Source of the DNA: Sclerodactyla briareus
Taxonomy: Eukaryota > Echinodermata > Holothuroidea > Dendrochirotida > Sclerodactylidae
Direction of reading: 5' to 3'
DNA: 64,000 nt
Assembly (NCBI GenBank): GCA_026419785.1
Contig: JAODTK010005354.1
Location: 62,001 to 126,000 of the forward strand
In this document: positions 37,491 through 48,710 of the stretch, piece by piece
Numbering within the stretch: position 1 is the first letter of the stretch
Layout: the number at the start of each line of letters is the position of its first letter
Notes under the pieces: model-generated
The model's input: only the letters and a program-made list of their open reading frames with translations
Databases searched by the model: none
Told to the model about the DNA's origin: nothing
Made by a program: the position numbers and the translations under genes

Positions 37491-37961
37491 TTGCAGAAGA
37501 AACATGTCGTGACTTTAGGCGCGTATAAAACATTGCTCGATCAACCATTGCAATATGTTATTGTCACTCGAGATAGCAAAAACAAGCATCAATTGATGCT
37601 GACTAGTATTGTTGTTTTTTGCAGGAAGAAATACCAAATGGAGCCACCAGCGAATTTACCAATCAGAATAGATTCCGTGTATATTACAACAAAAAATGAA
37701 GCTATGCGTAGTGATGGTCCTTGCACAAAATATACAACTTCTGTAACAAAGGAGACTTTCGAGATTCCCCTGAATATCGGAATATTTATTTTAAGACGGG
37801 ACATTGCAGAAATACCAAAACACATGATACCTGTGCATATAATCCATAATTCCCAAAATGGTAGTGGTTTTAATCTGCTCATGTTGGTAAGAGCAACCAC
37901 AACACATTGTTGCATAATTATGTATTATTCAGAAGCTTGGACTGAAAACAATATGGACTAA
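37491..37961 (+). CDS. 156-codon open frame, unrecognised, doubtful
   Basis: ATG at 37,491, stop at 37,959-37,961. The peptide is of ordinary composition with a Thr/Ile-rich middle, no signal peptide, membrane span or known motif. The homologous left-arm DNA (about 21,440-21,910, inverted) does not keep this frame; it carries a different 87-codon frame on the other strand. The matching minus frame at 37,589-37,915 (108 codons) also overlaps. With no exon context, I regard it as a chance frame in AT-rich repeat DNA. Confidence 0.13.
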   Translation: MQKKHVVTLGAYKTLLDQPLQYVIVTRDSKNKHQLMLTSIVVFCRKKYQMEPPANLPIRIDSVYITTKNEAMRSDGPCTKYTTSVTKETFEIPLNIGIFILRRDIAEIPKHMIPVHIIHNSQNGSGFNLLMLVRATTTHCCIIMYYSEAWTENNMD

Positions 37962-38392
37962 AAGATAATGGTTATCAATTCCAAGTATCGAGCCTTATAT
38001 TGATGGGTGACATGGAAAGTTAGGAGTGAGCGTGCGTTGAAATGGCTTAGCAACGGGGACCCAGTAATTTGCAACAGTGTAACCAAGGGGCTATGACACA
38101 TATCCAAACAGTTTCGAGGACCCCACATTTCACTGTGGGTTGAAAGAGAATTATGTGTATTAACGAGGCGCAACTGAGAGCGTTAGCGTTTATCGGATGG
38201 TAGACGGCCAATCGACTGAAGTTCACTAAACAAATTCCAGTTTTTATGATGTGAAATGAATAAAAAGGATAGCTGTAGGTTCAAGCCACAATGTAAGGAG
38301 TATTCAAGAATAAACCAAGAAAGACCTTCTCAAAACCGTGTTGGATGCTAAACACCACGTCCATCCAACTTATTAGGGTTCCTTACTGAGCC

Positions 38393-40550
38393 CCCGAGAG
38401 TAAGCGGTGCTGTAAAATAGCGCCCGAAGAGTGTCTAACTCTGAACCACTGTTTTTGGTTTTGGAGTATATTCAAGCTCATAATCAAGCTCTTTTAAATA
38501 CTGATTGCTGTCGTGAAAACGTACGGGAAATCGTTGTTTGTTTCAGTTGTTTTTTGAAATCGAAACGTTAAACATGAGTAGCCTATGTGTTTAGTATTTG
38601 TGACGGGATTTACTGTGGGGCGTAAATAATATACGGTGGTAGGAGTCATATTTACTTTTGTAGCGAACAGGAGGAGGGTGTAACTTTCAGTCTCTGGTTC
38701 TAGTTGGTCAAACAATTGTAGTGCTATTGTGCAAACAGGTTTCGCTCAAATGTTGGCATCGAAGAATAATTTACTCCCCAGAGACAACGAGTCAATGAGC
38801 CGGATAGTTCAGGTTTTGTTTTTGTTTGCAGTGTCTTTAGCCTTACCGTAAATTCTGCTGCAGGTAACTTTCAATGGGGAAGGTTCAAAAGTCGTCTGAG
38901 CTGATGGTTCGGGTTTGACCGGAGCAGTCAAGTTGTTATTGTAATCTAATCCAGCATTGAAGTGCGATCTAACCGCAGAGACCATTTTGTCAAACCAGGT
39001 TTCTCCCGGAAAACTAAGCTTCAAGGGGCAGGGCGAGGGCACAAACGGTTTCTTTTAGTATGGATCTAATGTATGCCGGGCCTGACGGGTCCCATTCAGG
39101 CGTCACTGTTTCCGCAAAATAGGATGCTACTGTATGGAATTATTTGAGGTCATCAGAAGACAAGAGCATGGGTAACTCCCGGTTTCTTCTTTATCAACGC
39201 ATATCAGATAATATCCGAAAAGGTATAATGTATACGTATAGCCGACATAGATCGAGTCAACAACTGATCACACCGTTAATAGAAGTAAAATGCTGAAAAA
39301 TTTCGGAACTCGGGTCCATATTATGCTGCTCCGAGTATGCAAAAATCAGTCTGCCGAAAATTAAAAATGGCCGCCGTGGTTGGGTCGTGATTTACAAAAA
39401 CGAACGTTGGTCTCAAAACAATCGACATGCCTCGAAGCGCGCAGATCAGCGGAAAACTCTTTTGTAGATTTCGCCAGATTCGAAAATGGCCGCCGGGTGG
39501 GGTCGTTACGGCAGGAAACCAAAGTTGGTTCGCAAATCATCGCCATGCTTCGGAACAGGCAAAATAAGCTAAAAACTCAGTTTCGTAAGAAACAAATCCA
39601 AAAATTGGCGCCCGTTCAGAGCAGTCGAGCGACGCCATGGTTTATTCTGTTGTTCGAAAAGTTCATCACGCGGATCATGTGTGCACAGTTCAAAAAAAAA
39701 AAAGTCAAAATCTGCAGAGAAAGATTTTCGCAAAAAAATAAAAATGGCCGCTGGGTGGGGTGGTCATATGCGGCGGGCAAAAAAACAAGAGGTGGTCTTC
39801 AAACGATCGCCATGCTTCAACACGCGCAAATCAGCGAAAAAAACTGTGCCACTTTTGACTAATTCAAGATTCATCAGACGATATGGTGCAAAATTTAATA
39901 TGGATCCACAATGGCCATGGGAGTTATTGTACAAACATTATAAATTCAGTTTCGTTGAAAAAGCCCAAGATGGCCGCCCCCGGCAGCGAGTGGTCCCGCG
40001 AAGCCCATATTCGGACCATCCGATTTCGTAAGTGGCAGAACTTGTGTTGCCAAAGTTCGTGTCAATCGGATCGGACCATTGTGTTATGCCTATGGTCACA
40101 AATCCAAAATTCGGCATGCTCGCGGCCGAGTGGCGAGTTTTTAGCCAAATAGTCCAGGCTCCAGCGGAGGCCGCCCCGGGCACCGCATGTTTTTAGGGCA
40201 TCGCTCGGTCGCCGCTGATGAAAATCCTTTAGCGTGGAGTTAAAATTCCAGCGGTGCCCGTCCACTTTTCAATCGCCGTTCCAGGTAAATACCTCCGATG
40301 ACCGGGCGGTCGCCGTCCGGGCACGACCTAATCAGCAGTCACCGTCGAGGCGATTTATGTAAAACTACTCGGAAGTTGCCAGATCAAAGGGTGCCGAGCG
40401 GTCGCCGCTCGTCGTTCGCTGGATGATTCGGTCCGGCACCGAGCTGCGCGGGATTTCAAAAAACCGGCAGGAGCTGGGGCCAGCGCCTGCTCGATTTGCC
40501 CCGGTGACTGCCCGGCCATGGACTGGTTATAAGAACAGATCCGGCCGCAC
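38393..40550. repeat. First copy of 2.15 kb tandem duplication (right arm)
   Basis: Runs from 'cccgagagtaagcgg' to 'ccgcaccc'. It includes the 'ttcaagctcataatcaagctc' segment (cut short here), the minisatellite (39,365-39,990) and part of the GC-rich block (40,090-40,550). It is repeated head to tail in the next 2.15 kb and matches left-arm 18,991-21,001 once. Confidence 0.85.
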
Positions 40551-42700
40551 CCGAGAGTAGGCGTTGTCAAATTAGCAAGCGCTCAAAAGTGGGTCTAACT
40601 CAATGAACACTGTTTTGGGTTTTGGCGTATATTCAAGCTCATAATCACGCTCTTTTTAATACTGATTTGGCCTGTCGTGAAAAAACGTCCGATCGTTGTT
40701 TGTTTCAGTTTGAAATCGAAACGTTACCATTAGTAGCTATGTGTTAGTAGTGACCCTGGGATTTACGTGGGGCGTAAATAATATACGTAGGAGTCAATAT
40801 TTACTTTTGTAGCCGAACAAAGAGAGAGTGTGTAACTTTCATCTTCTTTTTCTCAGTTGGTCACAATTATTACGTGCATTGTGCAAACAGGTTTCGCTCA
40901 AATGTTGGCATCGAAGAATAATTTACTCCCCCAGAGACAACGAGTCAATGAGCCGTATAGTTCAGGTTTTGTTTTATTTTTTGGGCAGTGTCCGTCTAGC
41001 TTTCAACGCCGTAAATTCTGCGCAGGTAACTTTCAAGGGAAGGACAAAAGTGTCTGAGCTATGGTTCGGTTTGACCGGAGCATTCAGTTTTATTGTAATC
41101 TAATCCATCATTGAAGTGCGAATCTTAACCGCAGAGACCATTTTGTCAAACCAGTTTTCTCCAGGAACTAAAGCGCCTTCAAGGGGCCGGCGGGGGCAAA
41201 CTGTTTCTTTTAATATGGATCTGAATGTATGCCGTGCCTGACTGGTCCCATTCTGCGTCACTGTTTCCGCAAATAGGCCATGATACTGTTATTGAATTAT
41301 TTTGTAGGTTCATCAGCAGAACCAGCCAGCCTGGTACACTCCCGTGTTTCCCCTTCTTTCATCAACGCATATCAGATATATCCGAAAAAAGGTATACCTG
41401 TATACGTATAGCCGACATAGATCTTGAGTCACAACTGATTCACACCTTTATAATAGAATTAAACTGCTGAACAAATTTTCGGACGTCGGAGTCCCTATTC
41501 TGCTTGCTCCCGAAGATACTGCAAAAATCAGTTCTGGTCCGAAATTAGAAATGGCCGCCGGGTGGGTTCGTAATAGAAATGAAAGTTGGTCCCAAGACAA
41601 TCGCCATGCCTCGAAGCGCGCAGATCAGCGGAAAACTCTGTTTTGTAGAAATTCGCCAGTATTCGAAATGCCGCCGTGGGTCGTACGGGGAGGAAACAAA
41701 ATTTTGGTCTCAAAATCATCGCCATGCTTCGAACGCGCAATAAGCAAAAACCAGTGTTTGCGTAGAAACAAATCCAAAATGCCCGGCCGTCAGAGCATCG
41801 AGCGACTCCCATTGTTTCATCTGTTCGAAAGTTCATCACGCGATCATGGTGTTGCACAGTTAAAAAAAAAAAAAAGAGTCCATCTGCAGAGAAATGATTT
41901 TCGCAAAATAAAATGGCCGCGGGGTGTTTCATAAAATTGGGCAAAAACAAGAGTTGGGTCTTAAACGATCGCCATGCTTCAAACGCGCAAATTCATCGAA
42001 AAACTTGTGCACTTTTTGACTAATTCAAGATTTTCACAGACATCATGTGTGCAAAATTTCATATGGATCCACAAGGCACTTGGGAGTTATTATACAAGCA
42101 CTATCAATTCACTTTCGTTGAAAATCCAAGATGGCCCCGCCAAGTGTCCCGCGACGCCCATATCGGACTCTCGATATTTCGTAAGGCGAACTTGTTTGTG
42201 TGCAAAGTTTTCGTGTCACCGCATCGGACATTTTGTTATCTATGGTCACAAATCCAAAATTCGGGCCCTGCTCGGCGGCCGAGCGGCGACTTTTTAGCCA
42301 AATTCGTCCAGGCATCCAGTGGAGGCCGCCCGGGCACCGCATGTTTTTAGGGCATCGCCGGTCGCCGCTGAAAAATCTTTGGCGCGGATTTAAATTCCCA
42401 AGCGGGCCCGTCCCACTTGCAATCGCCGTCCAAATCGGCCCGATGACCGGGGCTGTCGGCCGTCCGTGCACCGACCTAATCGAGCATCATCAACCGTCGA
42501 GCGATTTTATTAAAACGGAAGTTGCCAGGATCAAAGGGCTGGCCGAGCGGTCGCCGCTCGTTCGGGGTCGCTGGAATGATCGGTCAGGTCCCCGAGCGGC
42601 GGGCATCAAAACGGCAGCGTCTGGGGCAGCGCCCTGCCCGATTTGCCCCGTCGACTGCCCGGCCATGGCTGGTTATAAGAACAGATCCGGCCGCACCCGA
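40551..42700. repeat. Second copy of 2.15 kb tandem duplication (right arm)
   Basis: Begins 'ccgagagtaggcg' (40,551) and ends 'cgcacccga' (42,692-42,700), where sequence colinear with the left arm resumes ('aggaaggactcag'). The junction uses a CCCGA shared by both ends. The two copies differ from each other about as much as each differs from the left arm, with independent single-base indels. Confidence 0.85.
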
Positions 42701-43340
42701 AGGAAGGACTCAGAGTCTTCTTCCGGGTTTTCTCTCCCGAGCTCACTCTCATGAGCTGTTCGTATTGGCCATAGATTGGTCTCCGGGCCATTTCACGGCC
42801 TCCGCACACAACCTTCTTCTTCTGCGCAGTAGTTCCCGCACTCTTTCATTTTCTGCCACCAGGGCCATCAACGCAAGATTATGATGGTAACGGGCGTATG
42901 CCACTCTTTAACTCAGCAAGCAAGGTGCTGGTTTTGTGTTCCCTGTCGTGTAGCGGCATTGTTTGCTTCTTGGTATACAGAATAAAGCATTGTTGTTGAT
43001 AGGCAAGCTCACCCCACGTCGCCGTGCAACCGCTGCCGGTAACGCCTACGACGGGTCTCTCCCGCAGATTCCCGACGATCACTGAACAGGTGGCCGCTCG
43101 ATTCCTTGAAACTCGGCCGGTGGCTGGTCGAGACCGCAGGATCGTTGGTCCAGCGGTCGGTCACTGCCCCAGCGCGACGGCAAAAGGAATCCCCCGAATT
43201 CACCCATTTGACCTAAACGGCCTGGCAGCTACACATCGGTCGGTCTCTCCGCTCTGATTTGTGACCGTACATTAGAGAGTTATTGCTTTAACACAAAAAA
43301 AGTCTTCACGGCTGGAGCTTCCGGCAGCGGCGGAGACGAC
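42240..43340. repeat. GC-rich block, right-arm copy
   Basis: Inverted partner of 18,450-19,330, overlapping the end of the second duplicate copy. About 130 bp near 43,110-43,240 has no clear left-arm partner. Open frames on both strands (184 codons plus at 42,200-42,754; 120 codons minus at 42,109-42,471) are composition-driven and not conserved among copies. Confidence 0.6.
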
Positions 43341-45394
43341 GTTGCCAAACCCATAATATCCCGAAATGGGGATAGTGGGTGGCAATTTACCACCCTGTGG
43401 TAACGCTAAGTTTATAAACCTACATGAGTTGAATTCCACAGACTATTTACGGTATGCCCTTTCATTTGTACCCTAATAAAATACCAGGTTGTTCGAATGC
43501 GTGGATGGCGAATCTAACGCCCGAAGGATAGGGACATTAGAACGTTGTGGGGAAATGGAACACAATACTACAGGTTCGGAATCCCTTTGAACATGCTGTT
43601 TCTTTGTGGGTTATTGACCTTTGTCGTTCGGTCCATTGTGCCGCAGATCCGGGAGAGGGCAAGATACAACCGAACAGTTGACATCATAGTATCATGTATT
43701 TTTGTATATGAACAAGGGGTGTTTCTTGTATTTTGATGTTTTCATTTTGTCGAATAACTCAACATTCTGAAGGATTTTTTTGGAAAACTAACCACCATCA
43801 ATTACTGACCGACTATAGTATATAGTCCCCGCTGACATACTCACAGACATCATTGGTGGAATCAACATGTACAGCTCCGTAAACTAAGAATATTTCCAGA
43901 GTTTTGGATGGAACGATTGGGATGGGATGAATGGTTGGGAATCCATTTCGCGCAAAATGTATGCATAAACTTCAAATAATCCCAATTAAAAGTCGTATGA
44001 ACGTCGGGTTCCCACTCACATCATTGGTTTTCCTTCAGTAACCAGACGAGGTTATCTATAATTGATCCGACACTTTCCCTTTAATTATAAACGCGAACCT
44101 CAACACGTGAGCATTATGAATTCGGAACATTCGCAGTTTTTGATTGCCCATACATAACAATTTCTTCCCCATTCATAGATATCATGGCTCATGGCTATAT
44201 TCATGGTCATTCTTCCGATCTCAATAACCCTACTGAGATGTTCCTTATGGTTGAACCCGCATGGGAAATATATAGGACAACAAGATAGTTGTAGGTATTG
44301 TAGAACAGGGTTTCGGAACTGGACTATATTAGTGGCTTCACAGTACCGTAACGTATTGCGCAACCTCTTCCAATGGATCGTATTCTATTATCAAGCATTG
44401 TTAAATACTCACAGTGACCCCAAGAAGCTGGCTGAATCCGAGATTGTTGGCAAATTCACGTCCCATGATAACTTCTATCACATATCGAATACTCCATACG
44501 ATGGGGTTCATTGTACTAGCGTAGTGATAGTGATACTTACAGCACAGTATAGAGTTCGTATATAAATAACGTACTCACTCTAATTGCATTCCGCTTTTAA
44601 CACGACCACTATTTTCAAGTTGTGTCTATGTTAACATTGCGTACATCAAACTTTAGTTGACATGTTTCTGAGGAATTCTTTTTAGGATGGGGTAATTTAG
44701 TATTCTCTTTAAATCGTGGAGGATTAACTCAAATATTGTTAATCCATGTTTATATTGCGTCTCAACGATGGGCGTACTTATTTTCAATAAACAAACCGCA
44801 ATTTCATTACGCCGCATATTTGAAGGGGAAGATGCATGGGAAATGATTCTCCACAAAACACGTATGGTACCGTATCGTATCGTATATATTTCAGACACAT
44901 GACTACCACTGTTTTGGGAAATGCCTTATTTTCTTGGCATTTGTCCCCACCAGCATAAACTGTGTAGAAACCATTCGGAGGGCTGGAATCAATGTTATGT
45001 AAACCATTTACCTTCCTGAGTCCACACGATGGTCTTTCGTTTACATAGCTTTCTACAGGTTGGATGGGGAAGAGAGCAATAGCAACTTAACAACTCTTAA
45101 CGCAACTTCCTCGTTTTTGTAGGTCGTCCCCAGTCCTATCTAAAATGTGACGTGCTAAATGCAACACCTACATCATTACTATATACTACATACGATACAA
45201 TACTACTGACTGCCTCCTAGCCTTTGACAGTTTATATGCAACTTCTGGAGGAAAAGAGAGAGAAAAAGAATGTTAGACTGGTCCTATTTTTAATTATTCT
45301 GGCTATATGCACGTTATTATGAAAGACGTAAGATGCCCATCAGCCAGAGCATTTATTGGATATTCACACGTGATTAATATAGGGAACTATAATG
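43341..45394. other. Right-arm stretch without a gene
   Basis: Inverted copy of about 16,600-18,450. A frame of 124 codons at 44,191-44,565 has no domain and is not kept in the left arm. No gene recognised. Confidence 0.5.
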
Positions 45395-45790
45395 AATGAT
45401 CACTGTCTGAAAAAGTTATCCTACGAGGAACGTTAAGGCGTCTCGGTCCAACTACCATGGAGCTGCGCGAATACGGGGTGACTTGATCCAGGTTTTCAAA
45501 ATTGTCCATGGACTCGTTGGCCTGTCTTCCACTATACTTTTTTTTAATTTTCCAGTGTTTACTACAAATAGAGGCCACTGTCTCAAGCTTCGTGGCAAGC
45601 GCTGCAGATTGGACATTCGTAAATATTTCTTCCTCGCGGAGAGTGATCAATGAGTGGAATGTCTTCCTTAAATGGTTGTTCTCCTCTCTAGAAGTGTGAA
45701 TGCTTCAAGAGCAGTCTGATTTATTTTCAGGAATCACGGGCGAATTCTTTAGTGGTTTGGTTCATTTTTTCTTCTCCTGTGATGTTGTGG
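45395..45790 (+). mobile_element. LINE 3' coding end (RT C-terminal region), fuller copy
   Basis: In successive frames one reads 'LKKLSYEER' (about 45,405-45,431), 'RIRGDLIQVFKIVHGL' (45,468-45,515), 'LKLRGKRCRLDIRKYFF' (about 45,579-45,632), 'RVINEWN' (about 45,640-45,660) and 'SRSVNAFKSSL'. This is the usual order at the C-terminus of CR1/Jockey-superfamily non-LTR reverse transcriptases. At least three frame changes separate the blocks. The left arm keeps only the last part (16,330-16,570, minus). The endonuclease and RT core are absent, so it is a 5'-truncated fragment. Confidence 0.75.
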
Positions 45791-48060
45791 CTCCGGAGTC
45801 GTTTATGAGGATTTTGTCCTTCCTGACCCTATTCACTAAAACTAACGAAACGGTACAACACAAATTCTGGATTCTAAGATCAACCTGCTGAGAACTGTAA
45901 AAATACGTACTGAGTTTTTCGTAACAATGGGTGAACGCCTGTTTGCACAGTACCCCTATTGAATTTGAGTGATCTGTGTGTGTCCTCAGCATATATTTGT
46001 GGTGTGAAATTTGCCCCTTGGCTCTGTAGAAGTTCACTGACGCTATGGGAAGAACAGCAATGTGCCAGGAATAGAGCACTGGGTTTGCTCTATGACGGGA
46101 CGGATTGTTTCATTGTTATTCACAGGACGTGCCGCCCGCTTTGGTTATATGAGGGTCCCTTTTCCAGACAGAGAGAGCGTGCATGAGTTCCACTTCTCGA
46201 CTATACCCTTACTGGTACGCAGCAACATGCGTTTCCTTTTTGGGTTTTTTATCTTCTCCCCGGATTCTGTAATATTCCTGATCTCCCGCCTCCGCAAATA
46301 GCAGATGGGAAGGGGATGCCATTACCTTTTCTTTACTCCCCGACAAAGGTTTTCAATGTTTGTCAATGACGTATTTATTCAATTGCTTGCGGCTCTCCTC
46401 ACTGAACTAAGTTCCATGACACATTCCGAATACCATTCAACAGTCCAGCTACCGGCTTCATTCAAGCAATTCATATGCCCTGTAGTTCTCAACCAGAATG
46501 CATGCATTCATACTCGCGATGGAATGAATTTCGATGTGGAAAGAATCTTACATTAGGAGGTGAATTTGAAGAAGTGGAATAGGACGGTTTTTAATTGGTT
46601 GTATGAGCCTTATACATCCACTTCTTTTTTTTCATTAGTTGTATCCTGTTCACAAGGTGTTTCAGGTTTCACACAGGTTCTTGCAGCTATAAGGATACCT
46701 ATATACCAGGTATGGACCAACACCTTTCCGTTCACCAGTTTCATGTTCCCACAGTGATTAGTTCTCATGTTTACAGGGCATGAGCCACATACTAATCATA
46801 CATGCACACCTGTGCCATCACATGATTTCTTAAAGGTGGTCATGGATTGATATTCCTAAATAGCAGTAGCGATAACAACTTCAGGTGACCCCTGTGAGCC
46901 AGAGTCCAGAGGTCATATAGGGAACCCCTGATCAACAAACTGAAATGCTATATTACTCGAATACCACAGTTATGCTTTCCTCTCTCTGCAAAATAACGAA
47001 CTTTAAATATTTGTGCAATGAGCAGCTTTTCGTTTTGGGATTGAGACTAATCCTGGCGCCTACCGGAAAATCAATTTACATATATTGCTAAAAGAGCTAA
47101 TTGGAACTTTGAGCCGGTATTAAACTAAATTGAATATTCTTGTACCTTTTCCAATTTTAAGCCATTTTTTCGAACATGAATGTGGTGCCTGTCTCACACT
47201 CAAGCCTTATTAAGTTGCGCTGCTAATTCTGTACGTTTAGCTCCCCTTCTTGAAAAAATCAACTTTTTTCGGTATTTTGATCATCGAGTTGTTTAGGTGC
47301 CCGACAATTTTAAAAACAATGTAAGAACTTCAAGATATTTATTCCAATACTATCTGAATCAATCATCGAAATTATCATGAATTTGGGTCATATTGGAATA
47401 TCCCCACCGCCCTCCATTCAATTGCCCAAGTACACTAAATAACAACTTACGTAGCCAGCTGGTCGAAAACCGGTATACCAATTCGTGCCAATATGATCCA
47501 TGACAGCCTTTAAATTTAAATTGTTGCATGTCGATAGCACAAACAATGATAGCAATAACTTTTGTTGTTGAAAGAATAGCATTTTCTCCATGTCCATAAT
47601 TGCCTTCTCCCAGATTGCTACCTTTGGAACCACATGATCAAATAATATTGCAAATGTTACAAAACAAACATATGGGGGGTGAATTGTGCATTAGTAGAAG
47701 GGAACTACGCACTTATTGTATTAGGGTCTGCTTCTAATGTTCTCTATTGACAACAGAGGTCAGTGTGTGGAGAATGACTGTCATAAAAAGTCTAAACAAA
47801 TCAAGTTCCATCATAAGTGCGAAAACGTGACTAAAGTGTGCAGTGGGTACCGCTGACCTGATACTCCGCAGAAATGGCCTTTATGGACCTCGTTTAGAGG
47901 GATAACATAAAAATTATGTTCATGACCTTCGTTACTCGACTTGCCAATCTGTGCTCAGGACCCAGTATATTCCTATTCTCCAAGTTTTGTATAAATATGA
48001 CAAAGTCAGAAAAATGACAATGTCAATGGCCTATTGTGCACTGTAACAACTTTTGACCTT
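45791..48060. other. Right-arm stretch without a gene
   Basis: Inverted copy of about 14,100-16,370. Frames up to 105 codons (45,762-46,079, minus) carry no domain. No gene recognised. Confidence 0.5.
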
Positions 48061-48710
48061 GATTTTCATATGGCCAAGATGTCTTAGTAGTCACTAAACA
48101 TTCCACATGGTGGGACTCGCGGGCCCCACACTGGGGTCCTTGGGTCCCTCAATCCCTGGGCCCCTGAAAGACGGCTTTAGAAAAAAAAAACATTATACCG
48201 AACAATCAGCAGTGGCAACATAATTTGTAGGAGGAGATTACAAGGTTTTGTGCTAACCCATATAATGGGCCCTAAATTCGCGAACACCCCAATGGCCTGC
48301 TACCCAGAGACCATTACATGTAACTTTGGGGCAGTAAACTTTCAGGCCCAAGTGGGACCGTTATTCATAGCCCCTATGATTGCTTCGCAGGTCCCATTGC
48401 CCAATTTCTAATCACACATGTCGGATCCAAAGTGAGCCCTGGTCTATGAATTCATAGCCCCCGTCATTGCTTAACAGGTTTCACTGCCCAATTTCTAATC
48501 ATGCATGGTCGATCCCTATCGTGCAATGTGCAGCCGCCCTAACCAGTGCGCCCCCATTTACATAATTTTACAGTTCACAGGCTTCCACTGCCCATGCCCA
48601 TTTTGGCAGTCACTCTATCTAAGCCGTACATAGGTATTGATCGGGCTTTCCCCCACACACACAGTCATACCTACACCGCCCTCGATTACTAATGGAATAG
48701 CCCTTCTTAG
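48061..48710. repeat. Right-arm copy of the tandem repeats at 12.5-14.0 kb, shortened
   Basis: About 48,070-48,360 matches 13,795-14,060, and about 48,365-48,710 matches 12,452-12,850, both inverted. The join at about 48,360 skips about 950 bp present in the left arm, most simply by loss or gain of repeat units. Confidence 0.75.

Larger units (their letters stand above)
29880..48710 (-). repeat. Right arm of giant inverted repeat (about 18.8 kb)
   Basis: Reverse complement of 12,452-27,892. It is longer because of a LINE-like insertion (30,212-31,595), a 2.15 kb duplication (38,393-42,700), a duplication of about 170 bp (33,097-33,432) and about 290 bp of extra LINE sequence near 45,295-45,585. 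It lacks about 950 bp of the 13-kb tandem repeat. In a sample of about 155 bases (left 19,018-19,170 against right 42,520-42,670) I count about 7 substitutions and about 8 indel events, most of them extra bases in the right arm. Homology stops at 'cccttcttag' (48,701-48,710). Confidence 0.95.

Noticed and set aside
42200-42754. 184-codon plus frame as a gene
   Set aside because: Rich in Arg, Pro, Ser and Gly from GC-rich repeat DNA; not kept in the homologous copies; no domain.
12452-48710. Simple missed-adapter (single-molecule) palindromic read as the full explanation of the inverted repeat
   Set aside because: It would give arms identical except for small errors. The arms differ by a LINE-like insertion with flanking TTCTG repeats, a 290 bp deletion and repeat-unit changes, so two distinct source sequences are needed even if the join is artificial.
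12452-48710. A very large DNA transposon with long terminal inverted repeats
   Set aside because: No transposase, integrase or polymerase is recognisable in arms or spacer, and I found no clear target-site duplication at 12,452/48,710.
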